Assembly: GCA_003184365.1 (NCBI GenBank)
Contig: NKYR01000030.1
Coordinates: 186,001 to 250,000 of the forward strand
DNA: 64,000 bases
Direction: 5' to 3'
Source: Evernia prunastri
Lineage: Eukaryota; Ascomycota; Lecanoromycetes; Lecanorales; Parmeliaceae
Each line of letters starts with the position of its first letter. Position 1 is the stretch's first letter. Made by a program: the position numbers and the translations under genes. The notes under the pieces are model-generated. The model was not told the origin of the DNA and did no database searches. It saw nothing but the letters and a program-made list of their open reading frames with translations. Positions 1 to 14,133 of this stretch are shown here, one piece after another.

Positions 1-1
1 A

Positions 2-3000
2 CGATCGAACGTCAAATCCAACGATGACAAAAAGGCCGAAACAGCTCTGATGGGTCTTGGCGCGGCAGCAGCAGCGCTCGCCCTGAATGGCGGACGCCAA
101 AGTCACAGAAAGAAAGGCGTAAGAGATCTTGGTGGGGGGAAGGAGACTAAAGACCATCATGCGCACGGCTCCGCACAAGCCTACAGAGCCAAGAAGACGT
201 CTGCAAATCTGGATGACGAACTTTGGGAATCAGCTGCAGAAGATGACTACGAGAGCACCAATTCTGACCTGGCATACGGTGCACCAGTACGCAGGGGCAG
301 TCGAGCATCACTGTCTTCCGAATCATCAGGTACCAACAAATGGGGTTGGCGTTGGGGCAGTAAGATAAATCAGGGAGCGTCTTCTCCACGTCGAAAGCTA
401 TCTGACCATAGCAGCTTTGCCGCAGTAAATAATGCGGCAGGCACAGATCTAATAGATGTAGCCACGACGTCTCTAGACCAGCGTCACGGCAGTGCATTGG
501 ACAGTACAAGCAGCCTTCCTCTGCAGCATGTCTACCCAGTGCCGACTTCTGATCCCTCTCGCTTCGACGTTGGGCGAGAAGGTTCAACCGCCTCTCCGAA
601 CAGACCCGTAATGTCTTCTCGGCCAGAGGCTGTTCCTCTTCAGCATCCTCGGCCAATAGCCCCCGTCTCAGCAGCAATCTACTCAAGTCAATCCGCGTAT
701 GATCATTCTTATAGTGCGCCAACTGATCCTACTGTGTTCTCTCAAACTCCGTATCACCAGTATCATGGAACGTCTGATGATCGAAATAGCACCCAGGAAG
801 CCAGCATACAAGGCAAATTTCCTCGCTTTGAGCCACAAGCGGACGGCAAAACTCGCGGCTCTAAAATACGGAGGAGAGATACATCCCCTGCAAGATTTGG
901 AGAAGACTCTATATCGAGCTCTATGGCACCTCGGCGCCGAACTTCCACCAAAGACGACTCTTCTGCAGTTCGATTTGATCTAACAGAAGAGCAAGAGGAA
1001 AGAGATCGTCGCGAGAGGCGTCGGAAAAGGAAGCAAGACAAGGAGCGTCACGAAGCCGAAGAGCAAGAGCAGATGGAGAGAAATCGTCGTGTTCCAAAGG
1101 GAAAATCAAGCAAGATGTCGGGCTTGAAGATGAAACCGGAGGAAGACCCTGAAGGATCTTCCGGAAAAGCGTGGATCGGTCCCGTAGCTGCTGGAGTCGT
1201 TGGGGGCGCGCTCGGTGCAGCTGCTGCTACAGAGGCGTCGAAATCTGGAGAGACGCGAGGGGAACGCCGTGAACGTCGACGGAGGGAACGCGAACTCGAA
1301 GACGAAGAGGATGCCCTAAGCAAAAGCGAACGCAGGCGAAGGCAGCGGGAGCGTGACGATCAAGAAGCTGTGATTAAGGCACGTGGAAGACTGCCTGACG
1401 ACGCTTTTACATCAAACGATTACGCGGATCGTCAAGTGTGTTCTCCGAAGAAACAGGATAAGTCTGTGTGGCAAGAAGCGGCAAGCATCAAGCGAAACTC
1501 TAGTCATGAAGACTACGGCGCATTCTTCACTCCAATCGAACTCCTCAACAACTCGAATGACCAGGTGAAGATTACGAGTGCTAATGCTGACGCTGACATC
1601 GACCTTGAACAGGTCCCACAAATTGTCACGGTAGAGCCAAAACGAATCCACGATCTCTCTGACTCGCCGGTGTTTTCGCTCACCGACTCCGATGACAAAA
1701 TCGGTTCTTCGAAACCCTCATTCCCTTGGCAAGTACCAAGGCTCAGACTTGTAGAGCCGACTCCGCCTTCAACCAGGGGATCCACACCCACTATCCGACC
1801 TAAAGACGTTGGTGACGAAGACTTAAGAGAGTCCGTGAAGGAGCCTTCGCCTTCAAAGGTCAAGTGGGCAGACGATCAGATTCACGATTACCAAATCATC
1901 GCTCCAAAGGAGGACCTTGATGAGTTCATCGAGCCGCATTCTAGGGAATATACTGGTACAGACCCCGAAAATTTGTCAAGGAGCACGCATAAGCGTGACT
2001 TGCCAGATGATGGAACGCACCCCCACAATGAGTCGACGGCGGAAAGCGGCTCCACATCGTATGGTGAGGACGCCGAATTCGCGGCCACACTAGCCGCTAG
2101 TGCGGAAGACGCAGGCTTTGATCCTTCTATTGTGATCGATAATCCAATCTATCGACGTCGAGACTCACCCCCGGGGTCTAACGACCGTAGCATGCCTGGC
2201 GGGTTCGATGAGGAGGACGAGCCACAGCTCACCAAGAAAGAGCGGAAGAGAAAGGAAAAAGCTTCTAGGCGTCAAATTCAGAGCGACGGCCCCAACGAGC
2301 GAGATGATGATGCAGTTGTGCGAGATATCATAAGCCAAGTGGAAGAGTCGAAGTCCCAGCCTCCAAATCAGGTTTCCTCAGAAAACTTCGATGACGAGAG
2401 GCAGAGCACTAGGAAAACTAAATCCAAAAATCTCAAGAAAGGTCGAAAGGGCTCCGAGCCCCGTGAGAACTTCTTTGAGGCATCCGAGATCATGAGTAAG
2501 CCCCCGGATTCGGAGAGCCGTGGCGTGTACGGATCGCCTACGGAAGACGTTCGCTCCTCCATCGCGTCAAGTGCCCCAATCAGCAATGAAGCAGAGAGCG
2601 GTAGAGAACCCCCCGACGAGAAATCAGAACGGAATAGTAATGGCTTCGACGTTGCTGCCTCTACTGTGTCCTCTCAATCTACGACCGAAGCTAGCAAAGA
2701 GGCCAAGCCCAAATCAAAGGACAAGCGCAAAAATAGCATCTGGAACCGCGTCTTAGGTAAATCCACTGGCAGTCTTCCACGAGAGAATGATGCCACCGAC
2801 GTCACAGAAGAAGCGATTTTCGAGAACTTTGATGAACCGAAGAAGAAAAGTACAAAGGCCAAGGAACAAGAGTCTACTCGCAATGGGGACGACGATCGCG
2901 ATAGCACAGAGCGGAGCGGCATCGAAGGCAGCATCCCGCAAGTTTCAGGTAGGATCTCCCAAGACCTACCGGCCAAGGTATACACACCAGTCCCAAATGG

Positions 3001-6000
3001 TCGTGCACTATCAAAGGAACTGCTGATCAATTCTCAGAATCAGGCGACTAGTCAGCCCCCAACGGTTTCAGGAGCAGGTTCAGTGGCTGAACTGGGGAAA
3101 GTTGAGGAGAGGCAACCAGATCCTTTTTTAGGCATGCGCCCAGAACCACCGCCGCCGCCTGACACATTCGTCGGAAGTGAGGGGCTTTTTGATCCGTTTG
3201 AGACGACCAGCCTTCCAATCTCACCCCGCGCTGAGTCTGAGACTCAGAGTCGGCGATTTTCGGATGCTGTAACCTATAAACCTAGGCCTACCACTGCCAC
3301 TCTTCCGTCTTCGCCCACAGCTGTACCTTTCCATTTCCGCCAACCGTACCGGTCATCTAGCACCGCTCGATCTTTATCCCAAACCCCTTTTTCTTCGATC
3401 ACATCTTCTGATATACTTTCAAAACAGAAGACACGTCCTCGCTCCACGGAATTCATGTCTTCAAAAGAGATCAGGCCTTTGTGGCATGTCGAAAGACACC
3501 GATCACACCAAGAGCCAACGCCTGACGAAACCTATCCCTCTCTGCCTTCAAGCCACACATCGTCGAGGAGCTCTTCTGATCACTATCTGGAGGGAAATGA
3601 ACGTCAGCAGAAGGGGGATCTCATATCGAACCAGGCAGAGCATGAGCCGAGTGAGGTTGAATCCGGGCCGATAACCTCCACTGATAATCACCTGATACAG
3701 CCAGATATACTTGATTCACAGCAAGCAACCCCTACTGCATCCTCTTTCCAAGATTCAAGAATGGTTCAGGAATTGGTGTCTCCGCAGGCCAGTAGAGACT
3801 CCTCTCCCAAAGCCTTCTCTGAGGGAAACTCTCAGCAGTCATCTTCTAGATTGAAAAGATCTGTTTTAGGGGCTATCCTAGGAGGCTCTGCAGCTCTCGC
3901 TATGAACGAAGCAATTCAAAACAATGATCCATCACAGCCGGATTTGCCCCGAGAAGAGAACGAGGACTTCGAGCGTGGTCTAGAGGATATGGTTCTGAAC
4001 GCAGGGACTTACCAATCTATTAACGACACTCTCGATCAAGAGGAGGACTATGTTCCTCAATCTAAGGCAAAACGCAAGAAGAATAAGCGGAACGCCAGCC
4101 AATCTCAACAAAAGACAATTCAATCCTCTTTTGAGGCTAAGCCAGGCACGACTACCGTAGACACAAAGCCTGACGGCACCGAAAGTCTACGGCAACTCCA
4201 AGAGCAGGATGCTCAAGATGCTGTGGATTCCTGGGCTCCATCAGTCTCCCTGTCAAGAAAAGGCAGAAAGGGCAAAAAGGGCAAAGGCAGGGCGCTTGTT
4301 GAGAGTTTCTCGGAAGAAAATGAACCATCTCTAAACACTGTTGAGCCTCGCAGGAACAACCTCGCAAGTACAGAAGTTCAAGAGAGTGATACCCTGGCGC
4401 GAGATATGCCTCGCGAGGAAATTGTCCATATCATGACTGCCGCCGCGCAAGATGCTAAGCGGGATGGAAATGAGGCATCACAATCTGCGACAGCCGTAGT
4501 TCGAGAGCCTTTTGAAGTCCCAGAAGACGAACTCCCGCTCGACAATTTGCACCGAGAGCCCCTTATCAGGAATTACCCGTCACAAGATGAAGTCCTATAC
4601 GAAACCCAACAAAAGGCTCACCCTCAGGATGACTTTCCCCAGGGCAACCTCCTGCAAGACGACCTCCTTCCAGATAGCCTCCTGCAAGATGACCGCCCTC
4701 AAGACAGTCTTGGGCTAAGCGACCTCCAACGAGAGGCTCTCCCCAAGGACGACCCACACGAAACTCAACAAAATACCCATCTTCATGCTGAAGTCACCCA
4801 AGGTAACCTCCTGCGGGATAACTTCTCACAATCACAAGGCGATCTCCAACAAGACGCAATGCTGGAAAGCAGGTTCCTGCAAGACAGTCCCCCAGGATCA
4901 ACTTTATCTGCCCCAGCAGAAGTCTCTTTCATAGACCCATTTCCAGAACAGGGTCAAGAGAATGTGCTGCAGTCACCCAGGGCCACTCCGGATTTTCAAG
5001 AAGAACTACATGGTGGTGACTTGACGACAGCGATATCGCCACCCCTTGAGCTTTCTCCAAGAGCAGTACCCTTACCCGAGGAAGATGATGATTTCGACCT
5101 CTTGAACGAGCGGCTAAGAACCCCAGTCACTTCAGCTTTGGACCGTTCTGACCTAAAGAAAGTGGAAAATGATGCTGAAAACCCTTTAGATGTCCGACAA
5201 ATACACGATCCATCTGCTGTGATATTTGGATCACAGGGAGAACCACAAATTTTTCCGGCCCGAGCCGAGGAAGTTGGTTTAAATGACGATGTTGCTGCTC
5301 CAACGAGGGAAAAGCCTATGAAAGGTAAGAAGGTCAACCAGAAATTTACTGTGGATAACGAGAGTACTGGGACTCAAGAAAAGTATGGGCCATCATCGAA
5401 TATCGTTACTTTTTCAACGGTCGAAGATAATCCGCAGTTATTTTTGAATGATGAGCCTGTAATGAAGGTTCCCCTGGATGTCACCAAGGAGAAGTCTGAA
5501 ACAGTGGGGGAAGAATGGAGAGGTACCACCAGCAAGAAAAAGGGCAAAAAGGCAAAGAAGGCCAAGCAGAGCTTTCCAATAGACAGCAGCAAGACCGCCG
5601 AGATCCAAGAAACACAAGAACCGATGCCCAAACCGGCTGCGTCTGATGCGCCCGAAGACAATGAAGCCGTGAACCTGATGCAGGGGTCTTCATTCGATGC
5701 CCCCCGACCCGAGACCGAGCCCATCGAGAACGAATGGACTGGGATCAACGGCAAGAAAAAGGGCAAAAAGGGAAAGAAGTTCAAACCGAGCAGTTCGGCT
5801 GAAATCCACAGGGTCAATGAGCCTGAGACAGAGAACGAGTCGCTGCCTGAGACGGTCGTCTCTAAAGCCCTTGATGTTGATGAAGCAAGAGACAGAATTG
5901 ATGAATCTGTAATGCAAGCGCCGAAAACCGAGATGATCGAGGAGGAATACAAAAATTTGATGGGTGTACCACCCAAAGACCAGGCGCCAAAGCAGGAGCT

Positions 6001-9000
6001 GGTTGAGGACGAGTGGGCGGGCTTCGACAGCGAGACTAAAGGCACGAAGACTGAGAAGCAAAAGTCGAGAACTTTAGAAGCGAGATCTGTATCAGATGAA
6101 ACAGATTTTCGGTACGAGGGACAATCAGATGTCGAAGGTCACGTGAACGATGGCCCTTCGTCTTTGGCCACAACACAGACTTCCCAAGAAGTCGGTGATA
6201 TTCTGGCCTCCATGAAAGCCGAGCCGAACGAAGCCTCCCCAGCCGTATCTCAAGCAGAACGTATCCTACAGGAGCCTTCAGAAGATCACCTTTCCCGCAA
6301 CGATGACCAGAGTCTGCCGGCGGCATACGAGCCAGAGACTCAGAATATTGAAAACACTTCTGGAAAGGCATATGATGACGAGATATCTCCAACATTAGAC
6401 AGGTCAGTCGCTGATACAAATGCTGCTCAAGCTGTACAGGAAATATTGGCAGTGGAGAACAATGCGGAGTCTGATACTGATGCTCAGAGAGAACCCGTGG
6501 TGGCGTTCACAGGCATGGAAGAGCCGGCTACTGATAGACCAGTGAAAGAGGACGTGGGGCAAGATTGGGATGAGCCAAAAAAGAAGAAGGGCAAGAAAGG
6601 AAAGAAGAAAGAACCATACTCCTGGGACGAGCCAGAAACGATGCAGCCTGCAGAGATCTTAGGAACATCTGGTGCAATGGACACTCGTATCAAGCAAGAG
6701 CCTACGGCGGAAAGGTCAATAGAAGAAGATGAGCTGGATGTGGATCGTCCGCCGGAGCAGGAAAAGAGTAAACAAGGGGGAAAGCAAGAAGCATGCTCTG
6801 GGGACGAGCCCGAAACGGTAGAGCCGGCGGAGATTCTAGGTACACCCGGTGCAACAAGCACTCCGCTCGAACAGGAGCCTACTGCAGACAGGTCAATACA
6901 AGAAGGTGAGCTGGATTGGTATGCGCCGCAGAAGAAGAAAAAGAGCAAGAAAGGGAAGAAGACCGAGGTGACTTCGTCGAACCATCCTGAGATCGTGGAA
7001 GCAGAGGAGATTTCTGGTCCATCCGCTGCAATGAAGACCCCTCCATTGGAAGCAGAGCTTGCGGCCAAGGCGATCGACGAGGTCTCTTCCAAACCGTCCA
7101 AGAAAGAGAGGAGGGACAAGAAGAGCAAGAGAAAAGATCTTTCGAGAGCTATCAGTGATCTTCGAGACAAAAATGAGCCCGATGACGTCTCTACTGAGAC
7201 CTCGCTCGCAAAAGATCTTCCCGCCATCGTCAATGGTTCTCGAAACGTCCCTACTGAAGCTCCACCTGGCAGCGATCGTGTGGAGGAACCTCTCGCTATT
7301 GCCAGTGAACTTCGAGAAGAAGAGTGGCCAAAGCCTCTTCTTGTTGAAGCACCGCAGGACGAAAATAAGGTCGACGATCTCCCCGCAAGTGGCATGCCAC
7401 TTATGCGAGAAGAAACCGATGCATCTGGAGATGTTATACACTTACAAATACCCACAGCATTTGCTCAGGATAATGAAGATGAGAGATCTCGAGACGCAAC
7501 TTCGGAGCAGGAGCAAGACTTCATGCTTCCGAGAAGCAAGAAGGACAAAAAGAAGTCCAAGAAGTCCAAGAAGTCCAAGAAGTCCAATGTGCTTTCCCTG
7601 GATGATGATGAAACGCCCACAGTTGAAGGTCGGCAAATATACGATACCAGGAATCTTGAAGGACCTGAGCAGATTATCCCTTCAAGAGACGACGTTGCCG
7701 AGGAGTTTAAAACGACTGCTCAAACGACACAATTAGGACAGGAGGAGGACTCTATGCTGCCCACAAATAAAAAGGACAAAAAAAGGTCCAAGAAGTCCAA
7801 GAAATTCAATGCCTTTCCCATAGACAAACACGTTTCCCCCGCACTTGAAGACGAGCCAGCATTTGAAAACAAGGACACTGATAACGAGGCTCCTGAGCAG
7901 GCACTACCTTCCAGTGTCGACGTCAGCGATACCAATCCACCAGATGCTTCAGAAGATCTCGTCATGATGGAAAGCGAAAGCGGGGGATCTGTGCATGGGT
8001 ACATTGACCTGGCTTTAGCGCATGCCGCTGCGTTAGGAATCTCTCACAAAGACACTTCATCAGTGACACCATCTCTAGAGTACCCGGCCGAGGCATCGGA
8101 AGCGAATACAGCTAATCAGGGCATCGAATTGGTAGAAAACATTGACCCGCCAATCAAGACTGATATAGACCCTCCACCGAGCCTCGAGCAAAGCCAGGAA
8201 GACAACGAGAGGACAGAGAAGGCACGACCGTTGATGTGGGAGGACGAGATCTCTCGGGAGCCCACAGAACCCTTCGAAGAATCTAGCCTCCTGGAAAATG
8301 CGGACGAATCGTCGAATATCCCTGCCTCACGAGACAGAGGTTCTTGGTCCAAACCAGAAATACCCACTCAAAAGACCCACTCAATCGAGATCGTGCCGCC
8401 GGGTATCAGGTCGGAGAAAGATCAAGAATTTCAAGAAAGTATATTGGAAGAACAGCCATCTCAGGCAAGAGAAGACGTTCCTACAATAGTCGAGGATGAA
8501 CAGGGAGAAAGCATTGCAGATGTCAAGAAGGACAACAGGGACATAGAGACCAAGAGTGGAGAAGTCTTCATCCCCGATCCAGATGAAGATCGGTCTGTTG
8601 CAGATGTAGAAGGAGTTGTACCAGTAACGGCGCCTATCTTTGCCCAAGGAGACGAACGAATGTTGGTGCGGCAACCGAGAGACGACTTCAATTCTACTGG
8701 ATCGATGCTGCCTAAGCAAGATGAATCTTCGGCCGGGTTGAAAAGGGAACAGGCTCCCATTCTGACAGAACCTGGAGCGACCGACGAGGCAGAGCAAAGA
8801 GAGCTACCTTGGAATGTCCCAGTCCAGAGGGCGGAGAAACACGAAGAACAACACGATGGGGCGCAATGGAGTGAGCCTAAGAATGATAATCTGTCTTCTT
8901 CTGTAGCTCTAGAGTCTCCTGCAGAAACCGTCAAAACAGTGCAAAATACCGAACCGCTCGGAAGTCCCGACAAAGAGGAGCCGACCTCCGAAGTAGAGGT

Positions 9001-12000
9001 CGAAATGTTAGACGCACAAGAACAACGCGAATACGACGAGCAGTATGCAAATGAGCTCAAGCGAACAGTCCAGAATACAGAAGCTGCCGCAGGTTTCGAT
9101 TCGCTGAAAGCTCCTGGCATCGACAACCCAATTCCCGCAGTGGAAATTGAAATGTTAGATGCACAGGAACAACGCGATTACAATGAGGAGTATACAAAGG
9201 AGCTTGAAAGACAATTGAGTCCGTTCCAAGGGGGCGAGCGTACAGATTCCTCGCGTGATGAAGCTGATACACCCATATTTTCACAACCGAGCGTAGCTTC
9301 AATATTGGAGAGGCCATACGAGGAAGAACACAGACCGTTAGCACGGCCTCCGGCTCTGGAAGACATCATTGAAGAGTCTGTATCAAGACCTGGCTCGGTC
9401 CAAGGTAGTCGCGGCGATCAAGAGAATGTCGTCTCCCCTTTTAAGTCAACCAGAAAGAGCAAGAAAGGCAAGAAAGGCAAGAAGCAGCAGCAGCCGGTCA
9501 TCTGGGAGGACGAGACTGCTACGCCACCACTGGGGCCGGAAAGCGATCAAGGAGCAAAGCCTTCTATCAAATCCTCTGAAGATCCGGGCTGGTCGGAGAC
9601 CGACACTGCTCGGCCCCTCGACTTGGAAGAACCCACAGAACATCGCTCTTCCGAAGACAGGCCGACTGCTGCGCCCACCAAAGACTTCCATGCAGCTGAA
9701 AATGATATATTAGTCGAAACCGATCCAGCCAGTGACTATTTTGCTATCCAACCAACCAGACCAGCCGAGGAAGATGTGGGAAGGGAAGACACTCACGAAT
9801 TCCGTCAGGCACTTTTGGCTGAGCCGCCGTATTCTACCAGCAATCGATCTCTAGCTCGAGAACCGCAAACAGCCGAAGCTGATCATCCGAGAAATGATGC
9901 CGTCAAAGCCAACAATCAAGATGAAGAGCTTGGTTCTGTTGCTGAGAACTTCCAGAACAAATCAGGAGCAGAGCCAGAGCCCGCTGAAGAACAAGTTGAA
10001 GACAGTTTTGACTCTTCTAAGGAAAGCAAGAAGCCTCAAAGAGAAGCCTCCGCGGGAAAGCCAAGCCCTCAGATTCTTGGCCAGGCAGATCTCATGGACC
10101 GACCCGAAAACTTGGAAATTCCAACCACGGACACCTTGATTGAGAGACCGCCATCTCGGCAGCGTTCTCGACAATCTTCTCTCCATGAGGCCGAAGAGCA
10201 GTTGTCGGTAGCTGAGGGGAGCCATACCAGTCGCAGCAAGTCAGGAAGTATGGGAGGCATTGCCGCAGCAGTGGGTCTAGGCGTCAGTGCGTTAGCAGTC
10301 GAAAACCTCTCCAGGAGGAATTCAGAAGAAACACGTGGCAAGAAGGGCAAATGGACAGACTACGAAGCTGAAACAGGCAAATTGGAAGGCCCGTCCGACA
10401 GAGGAGAGCTGCCGGTGCTGGACGAAGAGCATCGTCAGATACGTGAGCCGGAAACCATCTTGAGGGATTGGCAGCATCACCAAGCCACGCCGCCACAGTC
10501 GCCGCATTCCGCAAATTATGAGGCAGTTGCAGATCATCCTGTCGTGACAGAGCTGGGCCAGTCTTCAGCATCGCCTCAGTACCGGGACAGTGCGATCTAC
10601 GTATCTGGTTCCCCAATGGTTCCCGAAGAGCCATCTTACCACCGTGCCCTACGAGACAGTGGTTATCCAGATACTGAAACAAGCCCGGTTGTTGATGAGC
10701 TCGAGAATCCAGACGACCCAACAGACTTGGAAAGTGGTGTCGCTGCAGGCGAAAGGGTTCGAAGTGTGCCTAGTCGTGCACATCAGACCGATGAGCGTCA
10801 AAGATCAGCGCCCAAGAACCCGTTGGAGATATCTGTAGAGGCCAACTCGGACTATGACGTCTCGGTATCAAGACCAGAAGAGAAACGGAGACGTTCGAGG
10901 CGGAGATCAGGGGCTGCCTACAATAGTGATGATTCTGCGGACTCTGGATTTGACATCCAGCGCCGTCGTCGTCGGCAAGCTATAGCAGAAGACCCACGCG
11001 AACCTTCTCCGGTGAGCTCTACTACTAAGGACAGATCTTCGGCACTTTTTGATTCTTCGCCTTCGGCAAGGAAGGAGACAGTCATCAAAGCACGGGACCA
11101 GGACGTCGCGCCCCGTTACAACCCAACGCGCAGTTGGTCATTTGACCGCGAGCAATCACCACAACAACAATCACGAGAGCCATCAAGGGAAGGTGGCTCA
11201 GAGAAAGTTTCTAACCGTGGTCCTGAACTTACGGGGAACGAGAATCCTACAGGCAATCATGAGGACACAGCAACGTTGTTTGGAGGCCCCCGAAGTTACG
11301 ACGATGACTTAGAGTCTCTCCCCAGAAGTCCTCGTTCAAGCGAAAGCCGTGGTCGCCGAAGGCTGAATACGATCTCAGAGGATAGCGCGGACGGATCACC
11401 GCTGCATAAGAAAGACAAGCGCGCTGCGTCCGATGTTGGATCTCCCGAATCCGGTGTCAAGGGCCGACGAACGCGATCGCCACCTGCCGAAAATGAGGTC
11501 ACTGAAGAGTATGTATCTACCTATGAGCCTATCTCACGCCAGGCTTGGTCCGCAGTTGATGAGGGGGAGCGCGCAGGAGAAGAGCGCAGCAGAAGTCGCA
11601 ACTCCGATCAATTGTCAACTTTTTCGAGTCGCCACAGCGCGCTGTCAAGTGTTACTCCTAGGCATAGGGAAGATGAGTATCGAACAACGAGCGCAGCGAG
11701 CATGAATTCGGATAACAACAGCAACAATAACAATAATCATAGCATTCATGCAATTATCCAGACACCGGATCAGGTTCGATCGGCGAGTGGACTGAGTTAT
11801 CATTCTTCTGGTACGCCACCACCACCGTTGCGACGTGTCGACCGTAGCGCTAGCGGCGATCTGCGGGGTGCCAACAGAAAGAGCCGGACCAAAAATCACG
11901 CTAAAAAAAGCAGCTCCGAACTTCAGCCCGAACCTCAACCTGAACTTGAACTCGACACTACTGGCATTCCATCTTCATCAACTTACGACCCCGTCACTGA

Positions 12001-13647
12001 TAAAGGCAAATCCCGTGCCGACATGGCCGATGTTTATGTGAGTTACTCATCCCTTCTCAACTTGATAGTCACGTCCAATTGTATCAAACTGACAAGCTTT
12101 TGCAGGAGGGTTGGGGTGATGTGCGCGGGCAATCGCCAATGTCTCCAACGCGTCCACCAAGCATGCGCAAAAGGCAAAGCATGCAGCTCCTGGACCTCGA
12201 GACTAGACTTGACCAAATCGTCTCGGAAAACCGACTACTCGCAAGTCAGAAACTGACGGCGGAGAGAGCATTGCAAGAGCAAGCACGTGATCACAGCCAA
12301 GAACGACGGGCCTACGAAGAAGCCATGCAAGAGCACAAGACTTATCTGACACGAAAAGACTCGGAGCTAAGCGAACTTAAACACATAATCGAACAATTAC
12401 ACAACCAGGCAGCTCATCTTACAGAGGCCAACGAAGAACTGACCTCTTCCCGCCTTGTGGACGAAGAGCATCATCAGAGGTATAGTCAACTACAAGCTGA
12501 GCACGCAAATGCCCGTGAGCAATGGCAACAGTCCACGAGAGAGTTGGAACATCTCAAAGAACAGCATACGCAGCTATCGACCGGCATGGAGGACATCGTT
12601 CGCCACGAGGTGACTGTGGCCCTCGAAGAGAAGAACCTTGAGTTGCGCCGTTTACAAAGTGAGCTTGAGAACGCTAAGCAGCAAGTCCGAGACCTGCAAC
12701 AGCAATTACTAGTATCCAGGAGCAGTGATGATTTTATCGAACGAGACGAGGATTACTTCGATTCCCAGTGTCAATCACTTTGCCAGCATGTCCAGCAATG
12801 GGTGCTGAGATTCTCCAAATTTTCAGACATGAAAGCGTGCTACCGTGCCAGTGAAATTCGCGACGAGAAGGTTGTAGACCGAATGGAAAATGCCATCCTG
12901 GATGGCTCCGACGTTGATGACTACCTCTCTGATCGAGTAAAGAGGCGCGATGTTTTCATGTCTGTGGTTATGACAATGATCTGGGAATTCATCTTCACCC
13001 GCTACCTCTTCGGCATGGACCGTGAGCAGCGTCAGAAGCTCAAGAATCTTGAAAAGACGCTCCAAGAAGTTGGTCCTATAAGCGCTGTGCACAAGTGGCG
13101 GGCAACGACTCTGACGCTGTTGATGAAGCGAGAAGCGTTTGAGAACCAACGTGCCACAGACACCGAAGCAGTTCTGCATGAGATCTACGACACGCTGGCT
13201 ATTTTTCTTCCACCACCATCTCATCTTATAGGCCAAATCCAAGATTCACTCCGCAAAGTCATAGACAAGGCGGTCGATTTGTCAATTGAGATGCGTACTC
13301 AGCGTGCAGAGTACTCTATGCTGCCTCCTCTGCAGCCCGAGTACGATACCAACGGTGATCTAGCCCGGAAAGTGTACTTCAGCGCCCTGACTATGAATGA
13401 GCGCAGCGGTGCCACGTCCTCCAACGAAGCTCTACAGGAGCAGCACGCTGTCGTGAGAATGGTTCTTTTCCCACTGGTGGTCAAGAACGAGGATGATGAC
13501 GAGCAGATTGTGGTCTGCCCGGCACAAGTACTGACTGCGGAGGGATCAAAAGGAAAGAAGACGGTGAGGGTGATGAGTGCGCAGGGAGGGCGGAGTGAGG
13601 CGAGTTTCGCGGGGAGCGACGTACGAATGGAGGGAGGTATGATATAA
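2..13647 (+). CDS. lah: Giant leashin-like / involucrin-repeat protein, C-terminal part (5' end cut by window)
   Basis: Exons 2-12037 and 12106-13647; the 68-nt intron has a GTGAGT donor and TTGCAG acceptor. The frame is open to the left edge, so the true start is outside; the first Met (position 50) is probably internal. About 4525 residues are visible. Most of the protein is low-complexity, acidic and Ser-rich, punctuated by Lys-rich blocks of the type KKKGKKGKK (about 4256, 5534, 5751, 6577, 6931, 7531, 7767, 9454). The last ~450 residues are different: a long heptad-like coiled coil (about 12150-12720), then a compact, probably folded domain to the stop. Fungal proteins annotated as involucrin repeat proteins with this layout correspond to Lah/leashin, which tethers Woronin bodies at the septal pore; the conserved C-terminus is the pore-associated part in that family. 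The architecture is seen; the leashin identity is inference from remembered family features. Confidence 0.75.
6570..7085 (+). repeat. Three tandem 177-nt (59-aa) units inside the leashin-like gene
   Basis: Each unit has a Lys-rich block, then a motif like DEPETMQPAEILGT, then a stretch like EPTAERSIEEDELD. The anchor GACGAGCC(A/C)GAAACG occurs at about 6626 and 6803, and a diverged copy begins near 6980, a 177-nt period. The first two copies are close at both DNA and protein level; the third is more diverged. Confidence 0.8.
9002..9215 (+). repeat. Duplicated EMLDAQEQR module (147-nt period) in the leashin-like gene
   Basis: The DNA GAAATGTTAGA(C/T)GCACA occurs at 9002 and 9149. It encodes EMLDAQEQREYDEQYANEL and then EMLDAQEQRDYNEEYTKEL. 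The module is short, charged and probably helical, and contrasts with the disordered surroundings. Confidence 0.8.
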
Positions 13648-14133
13648 AGGGCAACTAGGGTTGGCGGATCATCAGATCTATGGCAGCCTTTGTCTTTGAC
13701 GAAATAATGACTGCATACCTAGGGAGTTGGTGAGAGAAGGAAAATCATGAGCTAGCGAGCAGGGTGTTTTGACGGGTCTGTGTTTGTGTGCATGGCTACA
13801 TAATTGGACATAAAGCAAATGAATTGATTGATCTTGAAATTTCCCGTGATGGACCTGACCCGGTCTTGATTTGGCCCTCGGTCAACGCCCAGTGACGTAT
13901 TTAGTTGCGGCCCGTGAAGAATACATGAAAAAACATCTTGCTGGATCAGAGACCAGGGCCCAAGCCTACCCCCCCTGGCCCCATCATTCCAAAGCTTCTC
14001 GCCAATTTCACCCTCCTGTCTCTCGTGAGCCGCAGTAGTTCGCGTTTCCTGCATGAACACCATATTAGACCCTGCCGCCCTCCTGCATCTTAACCACCAA
14101 CCGAAAAGCGATCGAACATTATGTCGGTTGGGC
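13648..14133. other. Intergenic; 3' flank of the leashin-like gene
   Basis: No supported gene. A 103-codon minus-strand frame (13752-14063) could only be reached by splicing past the TAA of the zinc peptide gene and has no recognisable content. Confidence 0.6.

Noticed and set aside
13752..14063. 103-codon minus ORF as a third exon of the zinc peptide gene
   Set aside because: The family ends soon after GKxYPP and the in-frame TAA gives a natural end; the extension has no recognisable content.
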